From NCBI GenBank assembly GCA_016933335.1, contig JAFGBD010000027.1, positions 37,913 through 101,912 of the forward strand: a stretch of 64,000 bases of DNA, read 5' to 3'. Positions 55,350 to 64,000 of this stretch are shown one piece after another; position 1 is the first letter of the stretch, and each line of letters begins with the position of its first letter. This stretch comes from Bacteroidales bacterium. Its GTDB lineage: Bacteria > Bacteroidota > Bacteroidia > Bacteroidales > UBA10428. The notes under the pieces are model-generated. The model was given only the letters and a program-made list of their open reading frames with translations, made no database searches and had not been told where the DNA came from. A program made the position numbers and the translations under genes.

Positions 55350-56942
55350 TCATTTTTTTATTGTTCCTTTGATCATGGTGAATGAATGAGGCGGGAATGC
55401 ATAGGTCAGCTGGCTCCCGTTCGCTTTAATATCCGGTTTACTGACTGTTTTTACCGGTTCCTTCCCAAAGTCATTCATCGATTTGATATCAGGCCCGTTT
55501 ACCTCATAAATGCTGAAGTTGCCTGTAAAGTTACCTGTTTGTGAAATGATATCTGTGGTAATTGCTTCATCTTTATTACGGTTTACAACGCAAATAAATA
55601 CTTCACCGTCTTTGTAAGTTGCAGAGACATCAAGATACGGAACATCTGTTTGTCTTGTAATGCTTTCCCCAAGGCCGATAAAGAACTCATCGGTATCATA
55701 TGTGTCACAGTCCACGAATACATCCAGTGATGTGCCATAGACATTATTTGCAAACAAAGCCAGAGGATAGTAAATGGTCTGTCTGAACATACCTGTTTCA
55801 CTTGTAAAAATGGGTGCGATCACATTTACCAGCTGGGCCATATTGGCCATTTTCACGATATCGGCATTGCGGATGAAGGCGTTCAGGAAACCTGCAACAA
55901 CCAGGGCATCTTCAAGATTATAATGTTCTTCAAGTGCCCTTGTACCCTGCATCGACTCGTCAGTGCGGGCCCGATACCAGACATTATACTCATCCCATGC
56001 GATGCATATCGGTGGACGATTGCCACGCTGTGCCTTTTCCATCTCCCTCATTATCATACCTTTCACAACTCTGGTACGTTGTTCAAGCACCAGTGGTGTT
56101 GAAAGATAATTATAATAGTTGTTATCCGGATTACCAACATACATATGTAATGCAAGGTAATCAACGACATCTCTCAGCTCTCTGAGAATCACACCATTCC
56201 ATTCATTGGGATCTGCATTGGGCCTGTAATTAGATGAACCCGCTGCAATCAGTTTGATGGAAGGATCTGTAAGTCTCATCAGCTTTGCAGCCTCACGGGC
56301 TTTTTTACTGTAATCTTCGGCACTGAGGTGCCCCATCTGCCAGAATCCGTCCATTTCGTTTCCCAGGCTCCAGTATTTGATGCCATAAGGTTCGGTGTAG
56401 CCGTTCTTTCTGCGAAGTTCGGCATAATAAGGGCCTTCTGCAACATTACAATATTCAACCCATTGCTGTGCTTCTTCAATGGTTCCGGTACCCATATTTA
56501 CAGAGAAATAAGGTTCGATGCCTGTTTTTTTGCAGAACTTCATGAATTCATCAGTACCAAACCGGTTTGTTTCCAGGCGTGCCCAGGCCAGTTCCATCCG
56601 GGAAATACGATCTGGTCCTACCCCGTCGAGCCAGTGATAGTTGGAAACAAAATTTCCACCCGGATAGCGGCCCAGTGCCACATTCAATCCTTTGACCGCC
56701 TCGAGCACATCTTTTCTGAAGCCGTCCCGGTCTGACAAAGGTGAACCGGGCTCATAGATACCGCCATATACACAACGGCCAAGATGCTCAACAAAATTGC
56801 TGTAAATATTCCTGTCAACTTCACCAATTTTTCTGTCGGTATCTATTTTTATCCTGGCATTTTGTGAACAGAGCTGATCAGACATAAAAAACAATAATGC
56901 TGATGTTATCAATATCGAGCGAAGTAATCTCCATGCTGTCAT
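55350..56942 (-). CDS. GH51 alpha-L-arabinofuranosidase
   Basis: A 530-residue GH51 enzyme with a signal peptide (MTAWRLLRSILITSALLFFM, cut near LCSQ). It removes arabinose side chains from arabinan or arabinoxylan. The acid/base is Glu196 in WSLGNEMDG and the nucleophile Glu318 in AWDEYNVW. IYSNFVEHLGRCVYGGIYE at the start and the C-terminal beta-sandwich ending SFTMIKGTIKK are complete. Its TGA is followed in the same frame by the truncated GH43, with eight codons before the first possible start. Confidence 0.93.
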   Translation of the reverse strand: MTAWRLLRSILITSALLFFMSDQLCSQNARIKIDTDRKIGEVDRNIYSNFVEHLGRCVYGGIYEPGSPLSDRDGFRKDVLEAVKGLNVALGRYPGGNFVSNYHWLDGVGPDRISRMELAWARLETNRFGTDEFMKFCKKTGIEPYFSVNMGTGTIEEAQQWVEYCNVAEGPYYAELRRKNGYTEPYGIKYWSLGNEMDGFWQMGHLSAEDYSKKAREAAKLMRLTDPSIKLIAAGSSNYRPNADPNEWNGVILRELRDVVDYLALHMYVGNPDNNYYNYLSTPLVLEQRTRVVKGMIMREMEKAQRGNRPPICIAWDEYNVWYRARTDESMQGTRALEEHYNLEDALVVAGFLNAFIRNADIVKMANMAQLVNVIAPIFTSETGMFRQTIYYPLALFANNVYGTSLDVFVDCDTYDTDEFFIGLGESITRQTDVPYLDVSATYKDGEVFICVVNRNKDEAITTDIISQTGNFTGNFSIYEVNGPDIKSMNDFGKEPVKTVSKPDIKANGSQLTYAFPPHSFTMIKGTIKK

Positions 56943-56995
56943 TTGTTTTCAGTTTTATTGATTAATAATTGTTAATTTTTTTTGGTATCATTTAC

Positions 56996-58000
56996 TTATA
57001 GTATAATCTCAGGCCAGCCTGCTTCATCCCATATTATTTTTCTGATCAATAATTTTGGTTTGCCATTATCTCCGTTATCATAACCGTGAAAGATGAGATA
57101 ATCTGTTCCGTTAAAGGTGTAGGCTGAATTATGACCAACCCCGGCCCATTCGTCGTTACCCTGAAGCATAAGGGTTCCTCCGCCCTGATCAAGACGCCTC
57201 CCTTCCCGGTCGGTATACGGTCCCGTTATTTTTTCTGCCCTGCCGGCCATTATTTTATAGTTGCTGTTTATTCCCCGGCAGCAAAAATCAAAAGAAACAA
57301 ACAGATAATAATGTTTTCCCTTCTTAAAAATAAACGGAGCCTCAACGGCACCCTCCCCGGGATCAGCATCATCGGTTTTAAAATCACGGGGACGTTTTGC
57401 GACAGTGTACCATTCCTCCGGTTCAGCAATTGCCGATAATTCGCTGTTTAATTTAACCAGCTTGATACCGCTCCAGAATGAACCAAAAACCAGCCATGGA
57501 TCGCCGGCTTCATCAAATGCAAGGTTCGGGTCTATCGCATTCCACAGATCACGTCCCGGCACCGACTGAACAACTTTACCCTCATCAGTCCATTTAAAAC
57601 CGGGATCAGCGGGATCCAGGGTTGTATTTGTAACCAGCCCTATGCATGAAGTGTTTTTTCCGAATGCAGAAACCGAGTAATACAGGTAATACTTTTCGTC
57701 GTGATATGTGATATCAGGTGCCCAGATATGTCCTTTAAATCCTGATACGGCTTCAAGAGCCCATTGAGGTGCCTTGTCAAAGACAGGTTTTTCTTTTTTC
57801 CAGTTAACCATATCATTTGAAGACCAGACAGATATTCCAAAACCGGTGCAGAATAAATAGTATGTACTGTCCTGCTTTATCATTACCGGATCATGAACAA
57901 TGACATCCTGCTGCGAGAATGTAGTTAAGGAAGTTAAGAATATAATCTGAATTAACATTCCTCTTGACAGCCATCTAAGGATCATATTTAAAAATTTCAT
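56996..58000 (-). CDS. GH43 endo-alpha-1,5-L-arabinanase
   Basis: About 334 residues from ATG 58000; the frame goes to 58063 but the ATG 58000 gives the signal segment MILRWLSRGMLIQIIFLTSLTT. It is a GH43 subfamily 5-type propeller cutting 1,5-linked arabinan. The three catalytic acids are visible: Asp in VIVHDPVMI, Asp in WNAIDPNLAF, and Glu in GAVEAPFIF. It is complete, unlike the second GH43 enzyme. It stands between the GH51 gene and the HTCS regulator and is separated from the former by 53 bases. Confidence 0.92.
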   Translation of the reverse strand: MKFLNMILRWLSRGMLIQIIFLTSLTTFSQQDVIVHDPVMIKQDSTYYLFCTGFGISVWSSNDMVNWKKEKPVFDKAPQWALEAVSGFKGHIWAPDITYHDEKYYLYYSVSAFGKNTSCIGLVTNTTLDPADPGFKWTDEGKVVQSVPGRDLWNAIDPNLAFDEAGDPWLVFGSFWSGIKLVKLNSELSAIAEPEEWYTVAKRPRDFKTDDADPGEGAVEAPFIFKKGKHYYLFVSFDFCCRGINSNYKIMAGRAEKITGPYTDREGRRLDQGGGTLMLQGNDEWAGVGHNSAYTFNGTDYLIFHGYDNGDNGKPKLLIRKIIWDEAGWPEIIL

Positions 58001-58429
58001 ACAGACAGATATTTTTTGGATAATGACTTTAAGGTTCCGGATTAATTTTATTTTACACAACAATATTCTTTACCGGCGGATCATCACATATCTTCTTAAC
58101 CGGCTTCAATAGCCAGACAGGCACTATCTAAGGCCTTTTGGCCCGGAAATATACTATTTAAACCGGTTATCCGTGTTATTCCGGAGAATTGTATAAATAT
58201 AAAAAATATGGCTGTTCAAAAACAGCGATACTTTTAACTGGCATGCTACATAGATTTAGTTAAATTAAATTAAATGAAAAAGGTTTTTTCAAAGGTATTT
58301 GTGATTCAAAGTGCACAGGTGGACAATCATGTATATGAGGAGGATAATTGTTGAACAGAAGAATTGGGGGAATCCCCTGATTTAAGGGGATTGTTTAACA
58401 ATCAGATACACCTGTTCTTAAAACGCAGA
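58001..58429. other. Intergenic region between the HTCS regulator and the arabinan genes
   Basis: A 429-base gap upstream of the GH43/GH51 genes, and the place where the regulator would be expected to bind. It contains two hairpins: GCTGTT-CAAA-AACAGC at 58211-58226, and AATCCCCT-GATTTA-AGGGGATT at 58371-58392 (the latter 38 bases past the HTCS stop). CAAAGGTA at 58290-58297 gives a minus-strand TAnnTTTG match, but it is far from the gene (about 290 bases). Confidence 0.5.
58371..58392 (-). terminator. Possible terminator of the HTCS gene
   Basis: An 8-bp perfect stem (AATCCCCT at 58371-58378, AGGGGATT at 58385-58392) with a 6-base loop, 38 bases past the stop at 58430. No strong T-run follows on the minus strand, so it could also be an attenuator or a protein site. 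Confidence 0.35.
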
Positions 58430-61400
58430 CTATTGTATCTGGATGTTATTGCTTATGTATTCGCTGGGGGAGATACCGAAATGTTTCTTAAAACAGCGGC
58501 TGAAGTATTTCGGATCGTTGAAACCCACCTCGAATGCAATTTCAGAGATATTCAGATTGCCCTGCATCAGAAGCAGGGCAGATTTCTTAAGTCTCATTGA
58601 CGTGATAAAATCATTGGCTGAAAGGTCTGCAATTGAAGTCAGCTTTTTGTGCAATAAACTGCGGCTGACACACATTTCGGCAGCCAGTTTCTGAACCCCG
58701 AATTCAGGATTATTGATGTTTTTTTCCACGATTTTTATGGTTCGCTGCAGAAACTGTTCATCCATATGAGTGGTGGTCATTTCTCTGGGTACCGGAACAA
58801 GGCTCTGCATAAATAGTTTTCTGAGCCTTTTACGGTTCTCAATAAGGCTTTTGCATTTTGCTTCAAGTATTCTGATGTTAAATGGTTTGGGAATATAATC
58901 GTCCGCACCCGATTCAAAGCCTTCAATATAATCGTCTATCTCAGATCTTGCAGTTAAAAGGATTACCGGTATGTGTGAAGTATTGATGTCGTTCTTGATA
59001 TGATGACAAAGTTCAAGTCCGTCCATTTCCGGCATGATGATATCTGAAACAATTAAATCAGGCTGGTTCTTTCCGGCCATTTTCAATCCTTCCAGACCGT
59101 TTGTGGCCTGGATAATCCTGAATGTCTTACCAAGATAATCATGTGTAACTGACAGCAGTTCATGGTCATCATCAATGATCAGGACCAGGGCGTTGCCATT
59201 TTGTCCGGAGTCGGCATAAGCGGTATTTTTTCCCGGTATTGACGGCATGCTGTTAAACTGATCGGATAGTATCTCTGCATGGATTTTTTTATGTGGATTT
59301 TTATGGTCATGGTCTTCCGGGATGATTTCTTCAGGAGAAAGATAGTTGTCGGTTATGGGTAACAGTATGCTGAATGAAGATCCTTTCCCTTCTCCTGTTT
59401 CCACAAATAAAAGACCTTTATGGGCCTTCACCAGTTCCTTTACCAGGAATAATCCGATACCGGTACCTTTAACGGAGTAATTCAGAGGATTATGAAGACG
59501 GTAGAAACGACGGAAAATATCCTTAACATGATTATGATCGATACCCGGGCCCGTATCAGTAACTTTTATTTCTACATATTCTTTGATATCCAGATGTTTA
59601 TAATGATGTTTGTCGATGATTGGAATCATGCCGGAATGATCAGGAAATCCATTGCTGACTGAAACAGAAACATTAATACTGCCTTTATCTGATGTATATT
59701 TAAATGCATTGGAAAGCAGGTTATAGACGATGTTTTCGACTTTGTCACAGTCAAAATTCATTTCGATGACTTCGGGTATTGCAGAAATCCTGTAACTGAT
59801 GTTTTTTTGGATGGCCAGTGTTTTGAATGACTGTGAAATATTATTAACGAATGTTACTATGTCACCTCTGGATACCCTGAGTTCAATTTTACCGGTTTCA
59901 ACTTTTCTGATCTCCAGCAGCTGGTTAATCAGATGAAGCATGCGCTGGGTGTTTCTATACACCAGCTGCAGCTTGCTTTTCAGATGATTGGTGTCATTCA
60001 TGTCCCGGATCATCTGTTCTATCGGGGTTGAAATAAGGGTGAGCGGTGTCCGGAATTCGTGGGAGATATGTGTAAAGAATTTAAGTTGCTGCTGGTTGAT
60101 CTGTTGCACTTTTTTATTGAGCTCAATAAGCTTGTCACGCTGGTTAAGAATCTCGGTGTTTTGTATCTCGAGCTGGTATTTCTGTCCCTCAATCTGTTCC
60201 TGTCTTTTTTCCAGCTGCAGGTTGCTTTCCAGCAAGTTGCCGGCCTGTAATTTAAGTTCCTTTGTCTGTTCTTCAATTTTAGCGGTTCTTTCCCTCACCA
60301 GTGCTTCGAGTTTTTTCTTCTGCAGCTGGAGGGTGTATACGCGGTATTTGTAATAAAAAACGATTGAACCGATTACCAGCAGAATCATTGATATCCTGAA
60401 TCCCCAGGTTGCCCAGAAGGGAGGTATGATCTTAATATCCAGTTTGTATGGGAGGTTATCGGTTAAACCGTCTTTATTGGTGGCCTTAACCATGAAAGTG
60501 TAATCACCGCCTTTCAGGTTGGTGTAGTTGGCAAACCTGCGGTTTGCATCCACATAGGTCCATTGTTCATCAAAACCATCCATTTTATAAGCATAACGGA
60601 CCTTTTCAGGCTGATCGAAGTCAAGGGCTGAGAATTCAATTGAAAACTCCCTTGAACGGTATGAAAGTATGATGGTCTTTGTGTTGGTTATGGATTTTTC
60701 CAGGATCATCCTGCCATAATATGTTTGGCCCACCCCGACTGACTGGTTAAATATCTTGAAGTCCGTTATGATAGTCCGGGGACGGATTTTTGTTACATTT
60801 ATCTGTTCAGGGTAAAATGCATTAAGACCGTTCATGCTTCCAAAATAGAGTTTCCCATGACTGTTTTTAAAGGAGGCAGACCAGTAAAACTGGTTACTCT
60901 GCAGCCCGTCCGAAGTGTAATAATTTCTGAATACTTTCTGAACAGGATCAAAACTCGACAATCCGTTATCTGTACTTAACCAGAGATCACCGGAATTGTC
61001 TTCAAGAATCCCGTATACCACATTGTTTGATAACCCGTTCTTTTCTGTAAAACTCGCAAATTGAAAAGGGTTCTTGCGGTCTGGATCAATAACAAGCTTA
61101 TTGAAACCGTTACCGTATGTACCAAACCAGAGATTACCCTGTTGATCAAGGCATATGGAGATAACGTAATTACCGCTGATGCTGTTGTTATTTTCGGGAA
61201 CATGAACAAAGTAATGAATATCATCCGAACGGGGATTGATTTTACCATTTTCCGCTGCCGGAATCATAAATAATCCCTGGATGGTCCCGGCCCATAAGTT
61301 GTGCTGCCGGTCGAACTGCAGGCATCCGACCTGGTCAACATTCTTCTGGTTGTATGTTCCTGTAAAATGCTCAAAGATACCGGTTGAAGGATCATATTTA

Positions 61401-62893
61401 TCAAGACCCCCCAGTGTGCCGATCCATAGATTATCCCATTGATCTTCAATGATCGTGGATACAAAATCATTGATAAGACCGGCAGTGTCACCAGGTGACT
61501 GTTGATAATGAAGGAATCTGCCCTTTTTTTTATTTTCCGGGGTCAGCTTGTTCAGGCCTCCTCCCCAGGAGCCAATCCAGATATTTCCTTGCCGGTCTCC
61601 ATAAATGGAGGTAATGAAATCGCTTGAAAGTGAATTCGTATCACCAGCCCTGAAAGAATAATGACTAAAGATTTCACTTTTTTTATCGAACCTGTTTAAT
61701 CCCCCTCCTGCTGTACCGATCCAGATATGCTGATCGTCTTCCCATATTGAATTGACCGTACTGTGGCTGAGGCTGTTTTTGTTACCCGGAACGTGTTCAA
61801 GAAATTCAAAGTTTTTCTGATAGATATTGTAAATATTGATCCCTCCTCTTTCAGTACCGATCCAGATATTTCCATTATCATCAGAATACAGGCAATTGAC
61901 AAAATCATTATTCAATCCGTATGATGCATTCAGCTTATGTCTGTGGTTATCGAAATGGTCATTTTTTCTGTTGTATATACTCAGGCCGCCCAGTGTTCCG
62001 ATGATAAGCCTTCCTTTCCTATCCTGTGCAATACTCCTGACGGCATTATGGGCAAGAGATTTCGGATCTTCGGGATTGTATGAATAATTGTAGAATTTTC
62101 CTGATGAAATATCCATCCTGGCCAATCCGTTATTTGTACCTATCCACATTGTGCCGGTTGAGTCTCTGAAGATCGTATTGACGGTATTATCAGGAAGGCT
62201 GTTAGGATCCCAGGGATTATTCAGGTAATGCATGAATGCAATCTGTTGCGCATCGAGCAGGTTCAGGCCATTGTCCGTACCGATCCAGATATTTCCTTTT
62301 GAATCTTCGTAAACAGACATTACATTTTCTCCTGAAAGGCTTCCTGGTTGTTTACCGGCCGTATAATGTCTTATCTCTTCGATTTTATCTCCCTGTTCAG
62401 AAATTTTCAATTTATCTGCTCCGTGGTCGGTTCCGATCCAGATATCTCCGTTTCTGTCAGAAATGATTGTATTGATACGGTTTGAAATGATTGTTTGCTT
62501 ATTGTCCGGTTGATGCCTGTAAACGACAAATCTGTCCTGCTCATAAAGATATGTATTCAATCCGTTTGCGGTACCTATCCAGAGATTACCTGATTTATCC
62601 TCGCATATGGAGTAAATAAAATTGTATGAAAGGCTTTTTGCTCCATCCGGATTCTGTTTGAATACAGTGAATGTATACCCGTCAAAACGATTGAGTCCGT
62701 TCCAGGTTCCGAACCACATAAATCCTTTGCTGTCTTTAAGAATGCAATCCACCATATTCTGTGAAAGACCATGATCGGCTGTATAATGCTGAAACCGCAA
62801 AACACTTTTCTGGGCATTAGCTGACATTGTCAACCCGATGAAAAGAACCGGAATGAGGAAATACCTGATATTTTTTCTGAAAAGGTTTTTCAT
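58430..62893 (-). CDS. Hybrid two-component system sensor/AraC regulator (HTCS)
   Basis: A 1487-residue HTCS protein, the one-piece regulators of Bacteroidota polysaccharide loci. After a signal peptide come about 14 reg_prop propeller repeats (30-740), a Y_Y_Y domain (about 755-820), a membrane helix (about 825-850), HisKA (His near 944, HISHEFRTPL), HATPase (NLLSNAFKYT, GTGIGLFLVKELV), a receiver (Asp near 1283, DLIVSDIIMPEMDG) and a C-terminal AraC helix-turn-helix (about 1380-1485). It sits next to GH51/GH43 arabinan genes, so its ligand is probably an arabino-oligosaccharide; this is inferred from position. All parts are intact. Confidence 0.96.
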   Translation of the reverse strand: MKNLFRKNIRYFLIPVLFIGLTMSANAQKSVLRFQHYTADHGLSQNMVDCILKDSKGFMWFGTWNGLNRFDGYTFTVFKQNPDGAKSLSYNFIYSICEDKSGNLWIGTANGLNTYLYEQDRFVVYRHQPDNKQTIISNRINTIISDRNGDIWIGTDHGADKLKISEQGDKIEEIRHYTAGKQPGSLSGENVMSVYEDSKGNIWIGTDNGLNLLDAQQIAFMHYLNNPWDPNSLPDNTVNTIFRDSTGTMWIGTNNGLARMDISSGKFYNYSYNPEDPKSLAHNAVRSIAQDRKGRLIIGTLGGLSIYNRKNDHFDNHRHKLNASYGLNNDFVNCLYSDDNGNIWIGTERGGINIYNIYQKNFEFLEHVPGNKNSLSHSTVNSIWEDDQHIWIGTAGGGLNRFDKKSEIFSHYSFRAGDTNSLSSDFITSIYGDRQGNIWIGSWGGGLNKLTPENKKKGRFLHYQQSPGDTAGLINDFVSTIIEDQWDNLWIGTLGGLDKYDPSTGIFEHFTGTYNQKNVDQVGCLQFDRQHNLWAGTIQGLFMIPAAENGKINPRSDDIHYFVHVPENNNSISGNYVISICLDQQGNLWFGTYGNGFNKLVIDPDRKNPFQFASFTEKNGLSNNVVYGILEDNSGDLWLSTDNGLSSFDPVQKVFRNYYTSDGLQSNQFYWSASFKNSHGKLYFGSMNGLNAFYPEQINVTKIRPRTIITDFKIFNQSVGVGQTYYGRMILEKSITNTKTIILSYRSREFSIEFSALDFDQPEKVRYAYKMDGFDEQWTYVDANRRFANYTNLKGGDYTFMVKATNKDGLTDNLPYKLDIKIIPPFWATWGFRISMILLVIGSIVFYYKYRVYTLQLQKKKLEALVRERTAKIEEQTKELKLQAGNLLESNLQLEKRQEQIEGQKYQLEIQNTEILNQRDKLIELNKKVQQINQQQLKFFTHISHEFRTPLTLISTPIEQMIRDMNDTNHLKSKLQLVYRNTQRMLHLINQLLEIRKVETGKIELRVSRGDIVTFVNNISQSFKTLAIQKNISYRISAIPEVIEMNFDCDKVENIVYNLLSNAFKYTSDKGSINVSVSVSNGFPDHSGMIPIIDKHHYKHLDIKEYVEIKVTDTGPGIDHNHVKDIFRRFYRLHNPLNYSVKGTGIGLFLVKELVKAHKGLLFVETGEGKGSSFSILLPITDNYLSPEEIIPEDHDHKNPHKKIHAEILSDQFNSMPSIPGKNTAYADSGQNGNALVLIIDDDHELLSVTHDYLGKTFRIIQATNGLEGLKMAGKNQPDLIVSDIIMPEMDGLELCHHIKNDINTSHIPVILLTARSEIDDYIEGFESGADDYIPKPFNIRILEAKCKSLIENRKRLRKLFMQSLVPVPREMTTTHMDEQFLQRTIKIVEKNINNPEFGVQKLAAEMCVSRSLLHKKLTSIADLSANDFITSMRLKKSALLLMQGNLNISEIAFEVGFNDPKYFSRCFKKHFGISPSEYISNNIQIQ

Positions 62894-62963
62894 ATATTTG
62901 ATTTACCTTCAGGATCAGATCAGTAACCTGACTGGTATCTGTAGGGCTTATATTCCAATATTG

Positions 62964-62971
62964 CAAAAATA
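62964..62971 (-). promoter_or_regulatory. Predicted -7 box of the HTCS gene
   Basis: TATTTTTG on the minus strand matches TAnnTTTG, about 70 bases before the ATG at 62893. No good -33 match is seen. Confidence 0.35.
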
Positions 62972-63030
62972 CATAAATATTAAGAATATGAACTCCTTTA
63001 TTTAAATAGTGGTATCTGATCGCCGTATAC

Positions 63031-63058
63031 TCAAATAATTTGATGAAATCAAATAATT
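63031..63058. promoter_or_regulatory. Direct repeat with palindrome, possible operator
   Basis: TCAAATAATT occurs at 63031-63040 and again at 63049-63058, 18 bases apart, and the two overlap a 7-bp palindrome (ATTTGAT-GAA-ATCAAAT, 63038-63054). It lies just upstream of the promoter of the outer-membrane protein and 138 bases from the HTCS start. The geometry suits binding of a dimer, but no protein is known. Confidence 0.3.
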
Positions 63059-63072
63059 ATTACACGAACTGG

Positions 63073-63103
63073 TTGATAATTCACTGAATAACTTTTATTT
63101 TTG
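63073..63103 (+). promoter_or_regulatory. Predicted promoter of the outer-membrane protein gene
   Basis: TTG at 63073-63075, 20 bases, then TATTTTTG at 63096-63103, which fits both Bacteroidota elements and the spacing. Transcription would begin near 63110, a few bases before the ATG at 63122. Confidence 0.5.
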
Positions 63104-63121
63104 TCATAAAACCAATTAACT

Positions 63122-64000
63122 ATGAACATAAGACGCATTACCATTTTCAGTTTCGCATTCTTTTTTTCCTTTTCCATCGTTACTTCCCAGGATATCGAAG
63201 AACTTGTTTCGAAGTACACTGAAGAAAATGGCAAAGGATACATGCAACCTCTGGCCGATGCATTCGGCGCTACTTTCAATACCGGTTTGTTTCACAGTGC
63301 AAAAATGAAAAAACTGGGTTTTCAGGCATACCTGGGTGTTGTTACATCCGCTGCCTTTATCTCTGATAAGAGGACAACATTTGATGCCACAACGCAAGGA
63401 TTTACGGATCCTGAAATGACTGCTGAAGCACCGACCATTTTTGGTCCTTCTGAGTCGGTGGATGTCGAAGGACCTGGAGGTACGGTTTATGTTTTTCCTG
63501 CCGGGATGAACGTGAAAATGATACCGTTTGCCATCCCTCAGCTTTCAATTGGTTCGGTCTATGGCACCGATCTGACATTCCGTTTCATCACCTTTAATCT
63601 GGGGGAGGATTTCGGGGATCTGAGTGTCTTTGGCTGGGGCATAAGGCACAGCATCAGCCAGCATTTGGATATGCTTCCGGTTGACATTGCCCTGGGCGTA
63701 TACAACCAGAGCTTCAAGGTTGGTGATATCGCTTCCGCCAGTGCCTGGCTGGTAAGTGCGCAGGCAAGTAAGAGGGTAATGATTTTTACTTTTTACGGCG
63801 GGCTGGGTTATGAAAATACCAAACTGGACCTGGAATATACCAATGCCGGAGAAGATGTTGATATTGCTTTCAACCTGAAAGGAAAGAACTCCATCCGGCT
63901 GACAGCCGGTGTAACCTTTAATTTCGGACCTGTAAAGCTGAATGTCGATTACAACATTGCCAGCCAGAGTGTGCTGAGCGTCGGACTGGGTGTAGGTATC
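63122..64000 (+). CDS. DUF6588-like outer-membrane protein, 3' end cut by window
   Basis: 293 codons are open to the end of the window. A signal peptide (MNIRRITIFSFAFFFSFSIV, then TSQD) leads to an acidic stretch with EELVSKYTEENGKGY. The rest alternates polar and aromatic residues as in a beta barrel (LGFQAYLGVVTSAAF, GWGIRHSISQHLDM, LTAGVTFNFGPVKLN). This fits the DUF6588 type of Bacteroidota outer-membrane proteins; the assignment is by pattern and is moderate. It has a good promoter and a possible operator. Confidence 0.75.
   Translation, partial: MNIRRITIFSFAFFFSFSIVTSQDIEELVSKYTEENGKGYMQPLADAFGATFNTGLFHSAKMKKLGFQAYLGVVTSAAFISDKRTTFDATTQGFTDPEMTAEAPTIFGPSESVDVEGPGGTVYVFPAGMNVKMIPFAIPQLSIGSVYGTDLTFRFITFNLGEDFGDLSVFGWGIRHSISQHLDMLPVDIALGVYNQSFKVGDIASASAWLVSAQASKRVMIFTFYGGLGYENTKLDLEYTNAGEDVDIAFNLKGKNSIRLTAGVTFNFGPVKLNVDYNIASQSVLSVGLGVGI

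Noticed and set aside
1..64000. tRNA, rRNA, CRISPR array or prophage
   Set aside because: I scanned the gene-free gaps for cloverleaf arms, repeat-spacer patterns and phage genes by eye and found none; a tRNA or CRISPR search program would be decisive.

Overview
The window looks like chromosomal DNA of a member of the Bacteroidota, probably a Bacteroidales or Marinilabiliales relative. The evidence is a type IX secretion C-terminal sorting tail, a FISUMP-domain surface protein, a hybrid two-component regulator with reg_prop/Y_Y_Y/AraC architecture, many TAnnTTTG (-7) promoter boxes, almost no Shine-Dalgarno sequences, and the short Bacteroidota form of SerA. Base composition is even, and I see no phage, plasmid, CRISPR, rRNA or tRNA genes.

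Layout. Bases 1-6155 hold the end of rsmE and a minus-strand serine/glycine (C1) cluster read gcvT, comB, serC, serA, DUF1015. Bases 6556-14381 carry surface and envelope proteins (FISUMP/LamG/T9SS protein, PQQ-like propeller, an unknown exported protein, a kynurenine-formamidase-like cyclase, a MORN_2-tailed membrane-anchored protein) and a structured 76-bp repeat pair. Bases 14387-26353 hold housekeeping and envelope genes: murB, a glycosyltransferase, DUF2062, a Ub-Mut7-C RNase, a methyltransferase, malic enzyme, an oligosaccharide flippase, rnhB-marC-rnhA and a SiaB-like kinase. Bases 26580-39724 hold an ABC permease, a sodium/solute symporter, a GH5 glucanase, a GNAT acetyltransferase, lepA, aspS, tadA, a Na/Pi cotransporter and ung. 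Bases 39758-50902 hold three signalling proteins (one hybrid kinase and a NarX/NarL-type pair), a Cys-rich small protein, YbjQ, an M28 peptidase, a collapsed cupin gene, an MFS transporter, an M49-like lipoprotein, dgkA and nfo.

Bases 51046-62893 form an arabinan/arabinose region. It contains L-arabinose isomerase, a truncated GH43, a GH51 arabinofuranosidase, a GH43 endo-arabinanase and a 1487-residue hybrid two-component regulator that probably senses an arabinan breakdown product. No SusC/SusD pair and no araB/araD are present. The window ends inside an outer-membrane protein (DUF6588-like).

The observations most worth a second look are: the GH43 gene whose start, signal peptide and first catalytic Asp are gone exactly at the junction with GH51; a small structured element at 41208-41257 flanked by 12-bp direct repeats and sharing a core with the 76-bp repeats at 12 kb; a 47-bp triplication that decays out of the aspS 3' end; a cupin gene collapsed to 51 codons; and DUF1015 with a ParB/SerK-like ADGHHR motif in the serine operon. 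I did not find a clearly new multi-gene system. The strongest functional unknowns are DUF1015 and the ComB-like phosphatase in the serine/glycine cluster.
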